Below are positions 44,927 to 51,722 of a DNA stretch of 51,722 nt, piece by piece (within the stretch, counting starts at the first letter, position 1; each line of letters begins with the position of its first letter). The notes under the pieces are model-generated. The model saw only the letters and a list, made by a program, of their open reading frames with translations. It ran no database searches and was not told where the DNA came from. Source of the stretch: Chara braunii (Eukaryota > Streptophyta > Charophyceae > Charales > Characeae); assembly GCA_003427395.1 (NCBI GenBank), contig BFEA01000066.1, positions 2,114,706 through 2,166,427 on the forward strand. The letters run 5' to 3'. Both the position numbers and the translations under genes were made by a program.

Positions 44927-44948
44927 TCTAGATGTGTATAAGAGACAG
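44922..44948. other. Nextera mate-pair junction adapter remnant (artefact)
   Basis: AGATGTGTATAAGAGACAG (44930-44948) is the Tn5 mosaic-end sequence used in Nextera libraries. It is preceded by ACACATCT, the end of its reverse complement, as in the circularisation junction of mate-pair reads. It is not biological sequence. Confidence 0.95.
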
Positions 44949-45395
44949 ACTTGCACGCTATGGGAAAGAGGCAGAGTGAAGGAAGAGGTGTTAAACACAA
45001 GGAAGAGAGGAGCAGAAAAGAAAAACCGATAGGCAGAGAGAAAAAAAACAAAAAAAAGTGACCCAAACATCTTCTTTCTTTCACTGCATTCTTCTTTCTT
45101 TCACAGTTTTGCAGTTTTGGTGAAGAGTCTACCACGTTCGTTTTTCAGCGCACCTGCACTTCCTTCTTCATTTCTCATCTTCATTTTCACCCTTCGGACT
45201 TTTCTTTTGAGGGTGTTAGGGTGCAGGGTACAAACAAAGTAAGATGACACAAACTTATGTTCTTCTTTTACTGCATTCTTCACAATTTTGCAATTTTGGT
45301 GAAGGGTTCCCCACCTTTGCACATTCTTGTACACTCTTTTCAGCGCACCTGCACATTTTGTCAGGGTGCAAGGTACGTCTAAGTAAGACCCTCAC
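44949..45395. repeat. 303-bp duplicate copy 2 and a shorter third copy
   Basis: 44949-45251 repeats 44624-44926. A third, more diverged and internally deleted copy follows at 45257-45395 (CTGCATTCTTCACAATTTTG ... GGGTGCAAGGTACG). The third copy suggests that some tandem repetition is real even though the first junction is artefactual. Confidence 0.8.
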
Positions 45396-45482
45396 GACGA
45401 TAGGACAGCTGTCATAAGGATGCGGACGATGGTAGCAACCCTCCAGCTGATCTACAGGACAAAAACCATTCAGGTAAACAAC

Positions 45483-46139
45483 TTAGTCACAGCAGGAGCC
45501 GGGGCGGCTAGCATTGACTATGCCTCTGAAGCATACACGACAGAGGGCATGCCGATTGCAGGCCATGACGATTGTGGGGCGTTCACCATCACAGTTAATT
45601 GCACATTCACTATAGTGCCCGCAGGCACATATGGGACATACTACATCTGGATGTAAAGGATGTTCACAATCCGGATACAGGTGGCATCCATGGCGACAGC
45701 GGGCCCGAAAAATTATACAGTTGTAGTGATGTCGACAAAGTCGATGCTTTCCACAACCAAGTGTAACCGTGTCAATAATCTCACAAAGAAGGAGGTCACA
45801 AGGTGTTAGTGCAACATGTGGGGGAATGAAGACTAAAGCAGGCAAGGTGACAGACATGGAGGTAGGCACTCAGACGGACACAGAAACGGGCATGGAGACA
45901 GGTGTGGAGGCAGGCACAGAGACAGGTGCAGAGGCGGGGACGAAAATACACGTAGTACCCACAAAGTCAGTAATCTGGAAGGAGACAGACACAGAAACAG
46001 GTACGGAGGCAGGCACAAAGATAGACGTAGAGGCGGGCATGGAAGTACACGAGGTACCCATAGGGTCAATGACCTGGAGCAGTTGCAGGTTAGGGTAGTT
46101 ACGCACGAGATAACAGATGGCAGTAATAGTTTGCACCAT
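45483..46139 (-). pseudogene. Cys/His-rich, RING-like reading frame with one stop
   Basis: One - strand frame runs from 46139 to 45483 with a single TGA at 45870-45872. The N-terminal half starts MVQTITAICYLVRNYPNLQ and then has imperfect Val/Ser/Pro-rich repeats of about 30 residues, each with a MG/VGT-xC-x(3)PAS motif. The C-terminal half has CGKHRLCRHH, then CPIC, then CNRHALCRVCFRG, spaced like the C-x2-C and C-x2-H-x2-C-x2-C halves of RING fingers, possibly two of them. The final C-x2-C pair is not seen before the TAA. I do not recognise the family. It could be a decayed host gene or chance. Confidence 0.3.
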
Positions 46140-46201
46140 AGCACCGCCATTCCATAGTTCCCAAAAACCAGAGGCACGGACAAAAGCGGTGTAGTGGCCA
46201 G

Positions 46202-46222
46202 GAATATATATATATATATATT
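46202..46222. repeat. (TA)n microsatellite
   Basis: About ten AT dinucleotides followed by TTTATATTGGG. Confidence 0.9.
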
Positions 46223-46329
46223 TATATTGGGAACCCTACCATATATCAGCTTTCCTTCCTTTTATTAACAAGAAAAATAAATTATACAGTCCCCATTGGG
46301 CCTCCCTCCACTACTCACCAAATGTGCAA

Positions 46330-46512
46330 AATAAGAATGAATCTTCTGCTAGAACATGGAAGAATACAGTCTTTTGTGGATGTGGAGAGTAGTGGAGCGA
46401 GGCCCACTGTCAGGCCCCAGAATGAGAACGAATCTTCTGCTAGAAGATGGAAGAATACAGTCTTTTGTGCATGTGGAGAGTTGTGGAGCGAGGCCCAGGC
46501 CCCAGAATGACT
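46330..46512. repeat. 91-bp tandem duplication
   Basis: ATCTTCTGCTAGAA-CATGG begins at 46341 and again at 46432. Both units run through GTGGAGAG(T)(A/T)GTGGAGCGAGGCCC to AGGCCCCAGAATGA. The second unit lacks a few bases near its end. Confidence 0.9.
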
Positions 46513-46586
46513 TGTCTTCTTCGGCGACAGAAGCGGGTGAAGGATTCCGGCTCCGTCACATGGTGTCGCCCAGTGAAATCTGGGGA

Positions 46587-47015
46587 AGTCAGGGTCTCGC
46601 TCCACTACTGTCCACTGTACAATTTTTCGGACATTTCTTGGACAGTTGTCAGAGCGAAAAATTGTACAGCGGATGGAAAATGCGACATAGCTCCACTTAC
46701 TGTCCGCTGTCAACCTCTCAAATTCGTGAGTTCACTACGGACGCAGTGATAGAACTACAAGACAGGGCGTCCAAAGGATTTTGTCCGCCCGGACTCTAGG
46801 TGCACTGTCCAAATTCCTCACGATGAGTCCCTTGAAGGACTTTCCACTAAACGAATTTTGCAGGCTGGGAGCTGTACATTCACGGACAGTAGATTTCCGA
46901 CGGGGTTTCTAAAAACTGTCCAAGCCATTTTGCACATGTACAGTCGACAGTAAGTGGAGCGAAGTACCACTGTTCGTTTTTGTACAGTGGACGGTAGTGG
47001 AGCGAGACCCTCACT
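46587..47015. mobile_element. Small TIR element (MITE-like), 429 bp
   Basis: 34-bp terminal inverted repeats, 46587-46620 and 46982-47015, begin AGT(C/G)AGGGTCTCGCT and differ at two positions. Inside, GTACAGCGGA (46664) with TCCGCTGT (46702), and GTACAGTCGACAG (46938), form further inverted motifs. The CAGGG-like start recalls hAT-type ends, but no 8-bp target duplication is visible (GGGGAA versus CCCAA flanks). It has no coding capacity. GTGGAGCGAGGCCC in the neighbouring 91-bp repeat resembles its ends, so older fragments may lie nearby. Confidence 0.6.
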
Positions 47016-47214
47016 CCCAATCGACGGCCAGGCCAGGACGCAAAACCATGTGGTCGGTGCTTAGGGCATACTCGACATGAACTTGTTTGACTTAACTTTG
47101 GACGTACCTGCGGTCAGATGCATCCAGGACGGGCCCTAATTGCTGTCCGATTTATCCCGAAAAGTCCTACTTTTGAGTATACTCTTGCTTGCTTGGGGGG
47201 AAGTGTGACGAAGC

Positions 47215-47450
47215 TGACACGTACCGGGAAAGTACCGGTAGATTGGGAGAAGGTTTGTTTCTCTCCTCACCGTCCCTGATGGAGAGAGGACTGGCTATGG
47301 CGGAGGAGCTTGCCTAGGCATCGATCTTTTCCGCGTGGGGAGGGTTGTCTAAGAGCAAACTCAGAGTTGTACTTTTTCTAGCGAATCTGGGCTTGATTAT
47401 GCACAAATTTATCCAGGAAAGTACCGATAGAGAGGAGAGGAGAGACAAGG

Positions 47451-47524
<74 letters not shown>

Positions 47525-47690
47525 CGCAGTCCACTGGAGAAGAGGATCGGCTATGGCGAAATAGCTTGCGTTACAAGTGTCTGCGTTTCCCGTGGAAAGC
47601 CGTCTAGGTGCAGACTTGTACTCTTCCGGTGAAATCTGGGCGTGATTATTCCCAAATACATACCAGGAAAGTCTTCCTTTGAGAATGTGC
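47215..47690. repeat. Diverged tandem duplication (about 255 bp) upstream of the WD40 exon
   Basis: GAGAGGACTGGCTATGGCGGAGGAGCTTG (in parts, from 47285) and GAAGAGGATCGGCTATGGCGAAATAGCTTG (from 47538) start similar blocks. Both continue through CGCGTGG/CCCGTGG, a TTGTACT element, AATCTGGGC-TGATTAT and CCAGGAAAGT. The duplication lies in the presumed promoter of the downstream gene. Confidence 0.65.
47452..47521. repeat. (CT)n microsatellite
   Basis: About 70 bp of CT with one interruption, in the presumed promoter/5' UTR region. Long CT tracts close to plant-lineage promoters are common; no function is claimed. Confidence 0.95.
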
Positions 47691-47834
47691 CCTAAGGGTG
47701 GTGGGCTTTTGTGGAGCGACTGCTTTTCCCGACTAGAGTGCCCAAGCAATTTGAGGAGACACGAGGGAAAACGAAACCCCACGCGATAGGTACAGAGTGA
47801 TCAGCTTTGATTCCATCGGACAAATCTCGGCAAG

Positions 47835-47914
47835 GCAGGCGGGAGGGGGGAGGAAGGAGGGGGGGGAGGGAGGGAGGGAGGGAGGGAAAGAGGGAGAGGG
47901 AGGGAGAGGAAGGG
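47835..47914 (+). promoter_or_regulatory. Purine-rich presumed 5' UTR of the WD40 gene
   Basis: GGGA/GGAA repeats directly precede the ATG at 47915. The sequence is nearly pure G/A on the sense strand. No TATA box can be assigned with confidence. Confidence 0.4.
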
Positions 47915-48055
47915 ATGGCTACAGGTTTGTCACTGAAATCGCACAGATTTTCGGACCACAAGGTTCTTCATGTTGACGTGCACCCAACGCAGCCGTGGGT
48001 CGTCTTCGCCGATTCGAGCGAAGAGGTCGTCGTCTGGGATTGGGAACATCGCCAG
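47915..48055 (+). CDS. TWD40-2: First coding exon of a TWD40-2-like WD40 protein (TPLATE complex)
   Basis: The 47-codon exon starts ATGGCTACAGG and encodes HRFSDHKVLHVDVHPTQPW, then VVVWDWEHRQ, ending at CAG|GTCAGT, a good donor in phase 0. Known: Arabidopsis TWD40-2, a subunit of the TPLATE complex in clathrin-mediated endocytosis at the plasma membrane, begins with the same pattern, an xVxxHPTxPW blade start and a W-W-EHRQ strand close to its N-terminus. Coatomer alpha/beta' share HPxxPW but not WEHRQ. The ATG is the first in frame after the purine-rich leader. This is only the first WD40 blade; the remaining exons lie beyond the window. It is the one clearly intact host coding segment here. 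Confidence 0.65.
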
Positions 48056-48072
48056 GTCAGTATCTGTTTTTT

Positions 48073-48105
48073 TTTGGGGAGAGAGAGAGAGAGAGAGGGG
48101 GGGGG
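48073..48105. repeat. Poly-T/(GA)n tract
   Basis: T run, then GGGGAGAGAGAGAGAGAGAG and a G run just downstream of the splice donor. Confidence 0.9.
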
Positions 48106-48329
48106 ACAGAGAGAAGACAACATTTGATGATTCTACGTTATTCGTACACAGAGGGGTTTCCGTCTCTTTTCCAGTTGTGCACTGAACCGCTGAAGCGACA
48201 TCCAACAGGCATACTGGTTAAGTACGCTGTCGATCATCAACATCTACCGTGCTCTCCTCATCCACATGTTGATGAATCTTAAGGCGGTCTAATCCACAAG
48301 CACGCCACTCTTAACCCTATTTCCGCTCC

Positions 48330-48680
48330 CCCGGCCTCTTGGTTTCCCCGCACTTTTCCCCCCCGCCTTTTTGGTTTCCCCATTTCGATCTATTAACATC
48401 GGCTATACATCCACACAGGTGACGTCTACTGTGCCTCCTTCCGCAGCCCCTTGGCCCTCTCCCCCCTCCCCCGACATCCCCTCTCCCGGTTCCCCTCCCC
48501 GCGCCTTTTGGTTTCCGCGCATTTTCCCCCTCCGCCTTTTTGGCTTCCCCATTTCGCTCTATTAATATCGGCTATACATCCACACAAATGACTTCTACGG
48601 TGCGCCTCCTTCCGCGGCCCCTTGGCCCTCTCCCCCCAACCCTGACCTCCCCTCCCCTCTCCCCCCTCTCCGGACCTTCC
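48330..48680. repeat. 169-bp tandem duplication
   Basis: CATTTCGATCTATTAACATCGG at 48381 (given in full only to 20 bases elsewhere) recurs with three changes at 48550. Both copies include CGGCTATACATCCACACA, GACGTCTACTGTG/GACTTCTACGGTG and CCGC-GCCCCTTGGCCCTCTCC. Pyrimidine-rich, C-rich sequence continues to 48740. Confidence 0.85.
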
Positions 48681-49111
48681 TTGTTCCCCCGCCCACCTCC
48701 ATCCGCGCGCTCCCCTGCCACGCGAATCCGCCACCGGTCACCCCGTTGATAACTTTTCGCTGAAGAAAAAAGGGAAAGCGAGGCCGGAAAAAATCCCATC
48801 CGGTTGACTTCTCTTCTTTTGTTTGTTTTTTTTCTGCCGAAATCGCAACTTTTATTGGCAATTTTTGTTTGGTGCCCAGTTGAGAATTTTCACCTTGTTG
48901 GAAGAGAGAACGGAAATCTTGATGATCCTCCGTTTTGCGAACCCTTTTCTTTTTGAATATTAGAATTTATATACTAGGCACTACTGACTGCTATTTCCCC
49001 CCCCCCTCCCCTTTCCACCTTTAGTTGGAGCTGTTTGGCTTGTAGATTAATCGAAGTACATACAAGTTATTGTCGGTTGTAGGCTTTTTTTTGTTTTTTC
49101 GCTCCTTTTTT

Positions 49112-49268
49112 CTTTAAGGAAGACGGCCGTGAGATATAACCTTGAAGTTGACCGGCCCGAGGTAATTATGAATTATTTCATATCAGTCAATCAGTTCAGA
49201 TGGATTCGAACTCAGGTCTGTATTTCAACAGTTCATGGGTGTACCGACTGAGCTAGGCTTGTTGGCAG
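49112..49268 (-). mobile_element. tRNA-derived SINE, copy 1
   Basis: On the - strand the A box TAGCTCAGTCGG (49244-49255) and B box GAGTTCGAATCC (49202-49213) are near consensus, with tRNA-like spacing and a CTGTTGAAAT anticodon-loop-like region. A non-tRNA body follows (CCTCGGGCCGG ... CGGCCGTC). Copy 2 at 50601-50750 is about three-quarters identical over the same extent. Confidence 0.75.
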
Positions 49269-49994
49269 TCTGAACAGTGCATGCTTGGTATCTGGGGAAA
49301 AAAAAGGTGAAAGAAATATATTGTCAAAAATTTACTCTAACTGGTTGGTCAGCTGGAGGGTGAATGGAAAAGATGACAATTGACAGTGGAGTACAGTTCG
49401 ATAGGTCATTATTATTTGTGTATAGATTCGGTCAATTTTTGGGGTTTGGGAAAATTTTTCGAAAATTGCGTTTTTTTGTTTTTCACTTTTAATGATGGTC
49501 AAGATGATAAAAAATGGAAAGATAAATCTCAGATCTGTCGATTTTTTTTATTTTTATTTTTAGTGGAATTTTATGATTTGTAGAGGTGCTGATCCCCCGG
49601 GGAAAAAACAATCACGGACTGACACAGAGTTCCGCCCTGTAATTCATAAATCAGTACATTATTTATAATTGATAAATTGGGATTACTGGGGTAACTTCCT
49701 GCAGTAATTCATATTATAAGGTAATTTATTTGTATAAATATTAAATATCAAATTGTGGTTACTGGGGGAAGTTCTGTGCCAGCACGGCATTTACGCAGTG
49801 GCTTTTAATTTATAAATACTGAATGGTTAGGGAAAGGACCGGAAAAGGGAAATGAAATGCTGAAAAAGAAGAAAGAAGTCATGAATTCTCTCGCAGTAAT
49901 ATGGATGTTTATTTATCCATTTTTGCACTCAACCATGCCTTCAGGATCGTCATGTTTTCTTTGTCATCTTTCCCGCGCCTTCTCCTCCTCCTCC

Positions 49995-50024
49995 TCCTCC
50001 TCGTCAGTCATCATCATCATCATA

Positions 50025-50066
<42 letters not shown>

Positions 50067-50100
50067 AGCGTCATCATCATCATCATCATCATCATCAGCG

Positions 50101-50139
<39 letters not shown>

Positions 50140-50275
50140 ATTGTCATCATCAATTGTCATCATCATAATCATCACATGTGATCATCATCATCGTCAGCAT
50201 CATCAATCATCAATTGTCATCATCATCATCATCATCAATCATCAATTGTTATCATCATCATCATCATCATTGTCA
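49995..50275. repeat. (TCA)n microsatellite cluster
   Basis: TCA/ATC triplets with CAG and GTCATCATCAATT interruptions. His- and Ser-rich open frames through this stretch are artefacts. Confidence 0.95.
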
Positions 50276-50600
50276 GCAGAATGATGTCTTGCTGTATTAC
50301 TGTATTATGGATGTCGTGAGCGCCATCTTGCCATCTCATACTAGTAAATCGTTGTCATCCCTCCACCTTCTCCTCTCCTGCTCTTCCTCTTCTTCCTGCT
50401 CCTGCGCTCTTTTGTGCTCGCCGTCCTCCTCCTCCTCCTCATCATCATCACGATCATCATCATCGGTGCGCAATGACCGACGATCATTATTGTTGTGAGC
50501 GCCATCTTGCCATCGTAATTTACAACGTTATTTTCATCATTCCTCCTCTTCATCATCCTCCTTCTGTTTCTGCCTTTTCTGTTTTTCTTTCTATTTCTTC

Positions 50601-50750
50601 TTTTAAGGGCGACGGTCGTGAGATGTCATCGGCCGGCCCGCAGATAATTCAGAATTCTTCTCTCATTCGTCTAGTTCAATCTGGATTCGAACTCAGGTCT
50701 TTATTTCAATAGTTCATGGGTGTACCTGCTGAGCTATGTCCGTTGGTATA
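50601..50750 (-). mobile_element. tRNA-derived SINE, copy 2
   Basis: A box TAGCTCAGCAGG (50725-50736), B box GAGTTCGAATCC (50683-50694) and body ending CGACCGTCGCCC on the - strand. Homology to copy 1 starts at TTTAAGG and ends near GTTGGCAG/GTTGGTAT on the + strand. Confidence 0.75.
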
Positions 50751-51267
50751 GCTAGACCGAAGTCATGGAGAGTCCTCCTGCCCCGTCTCGTCCTCCTCCT
50801 CGTCCTCCTCCTCGTCCTCGTTATTATCAGCGTCCGCATTATCGTCGGCATTATCAAGGGCGTCGCTCCAGTGCACGACACTCTATATGTATCTGTAGCT
50901 CGTAGTCGTCCCGATGCATTCAAAATGCTGCACTCGTCCGAATGCACCTGGTCCAGAAACAGTCCAAATGCATGCAGAATGTTTGGTAGTGGAGCGACAC
51001 CCGAAGTCATCCTCCACCTGTCACTGGACCCGCATCATGAAGATCGTCGTGTTTGTCGTGATTGTTCCTTCGCCGCTTCCTCCTCCTCGTGGTTATCATC
51101 TCCTCGTGATTGTCATCCTGGCGTAGTATTTTTCATCGTCGTCTATTATTTAGCATTGGTCGTTTGTCTTCGTCTTTTTCTTGCCACGTGTCACCGTTCA
51201 TCAGCGGCAGCAGCATTATATTCAACAGCATTCCTTGCCAGGTGTCTCGTATTCATGGCAATCAGCA

Positions 51268-51268
51268 C

Positions 51269-51308
<40 letters not shown>

Positions 51309-51309
51309 G
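51268..51309. repeat. (ATC)n microsatellite
   Basis: About 13 ATC triplets. It occupies the position that an ATT tract (1325-1400) holds in the related LTR sequence. Confidence 0.95.
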
Positions 51310-51354
51310 TCTAGTCATCATCATGGTTATTGTTGCAATCATACTCGACTTCTT

Positions 51355-51722
51355 CACACTTGTCATCCATGCAAACAGCGAAACAACAAACTGGCGACAT
51401 GCGCCCACACAGTACTCAAAGATATCGTAACCAGGTAAGAGTTCTCTTCAAACTGGCTATGGCGACTGAGCGCCCACACAACTCACTGTTCGCACTCTGG
51501 ATCACCCTGGATGTCCCACACGCACACTCAGTGTTNATACCCAACACCCATACAGTACACAAACTCTGCACTCTACACTGAGCTATGGCAGCTATGGCTG
51601 CCTCCACCTATTGCTATGGCTACAGTGCTTCACTCTTGTCCCCTTCGTCTTCGGGCCTCCAGCAGACCTCCTTGCACTAGACGCTGTGGCAGCGCTACCG
51701 CTTGGCATCCGCAGGAATGAAT
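51355..51722 (+). mobile_element. LTR fragment of the same family inside the intron
   Basis: 51361-51650 matches 1431-1720 of the E3 LTR in the same orientation. Shared landmarks are CATGCAAAC, GCGCCCAC, CTCAAAGATAT, ATGGCGAC-GAGCGCCC, GGATCACC-TGGATG-CCACACGC and GGCTA(C). The right end is outside the window and the left edge is unclear. One N at 51536. Confidence 0.6.

Larger units (their letters stand above)
48056..51722 (+). other. Presumed first intron of the WD40 gene (continues past the window)
   Basis: After the donor at 48056 no exon continuing the WD40 family is recognised. A TTTTCCAG at about 48167-48174 could be an acceptor, but the sequence after it does not read like TWD40-2. 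The stretch holds repeats listed separately and AT-rich sequence (48770-49110, 49290-49980) with nothing else recognisable. Confidence 0.45.

Noticed and set aside
44624-45251. A recent genomic tandem duplication
   Set aside because: The joint contains the Nextera mosaic end, so the join is technical. Real repetition of the unit is supported only by the weaker third copy.
47930-48282. Reading the first WD40 exon on through the donor as one longer protein
   Set aside because: After 48055 the frame enters T and GA tracts, family similarity stops exactly at WEHRQ, and a good GT donor is present.
49857-50498. His-, Ser- and Ile-rich frames
   Set aside because: Direct products of (TCA)n and CTC repeats in every frame.
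1-51722. CRISPR arrays, bacterial operons or a prophage
   Set aside because: Repeats are not regularly spaced with unique spacers; coding is sparse, spliced and of plant retroelement type.

Overview
This is a eukaryotic nuclear window, dominated by repeats. It best fits a streptophyte (plant-lineage) genome, and a charophyte alga such as Chara is my leading guess. The guess rests on one host exon that resembles the plant TPLATE-complex subunit TWD40-2, on degenerate Ty3/gypsy proteins, on a tRNA-Asp primer site of the kind seen in plant gypsy elements, and on heavy (ATT)n microsatellites. I could not check it against a database.

Layout. 1-4695: right end of a very large LTR of a related element in + orientation, full of ATT microsatellites and minisatellites. 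4696-5660: spacer with a tRNA-derived sequence. 5661-9390 and 34776-34949: two halves of one diverged LTR (element E2, - orientation), apparently split by an insertion. 9391-34775: that insertion, element E1, a - strand LTR retrotransposon of about 25.4 kb. Its two LTRs are 8,355 bp (9391-17745) and 9,327 bp (25449-34775). Between them lie a tRNA-Asp primer binding site, a broken gag with a CCHC zinc knuckle and no recognisable pol. 34950-44368: internal region of E2 on the - strand. It carries a broken gag (36980-39450) and, unexpectedly upstream of that gag, a broken pol (protease, reverse transcriptase, RNase H, integrase; 39737-44368).

44369-47900: non-element sequence with tandem duplications, a leftover Nextera mate-pair adapter, a Cys/His-rich broken reading frame and a 429-bp TIR element. 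47915-48055: first coding exon (+) of a TWD40-2-like WD40 protein, ending at a clear splice donor. The remainder to 51722 looks like its long first intron, holding two tRNA-derived SINE copies, a 169-bp tandem repeat, TCA microsatellites and another LTR fragment.

The most interesting content is the giant-LTR family. Its LTRs hold arrays of short hairpins whose stems change while pairing is kept, a strictly conserved CTGTTATC/GATAACAG stem-loop, a terminal hairpin next to the LTR edge, and a possible two-exon host gene fragment with a poly(A) tract on the antisense strand. No intact retroelement protein survives, so the copies here look inactive. Several oddities (71-bp duplications around a single N, the adapter) are assembly artefacts and are reported as such.
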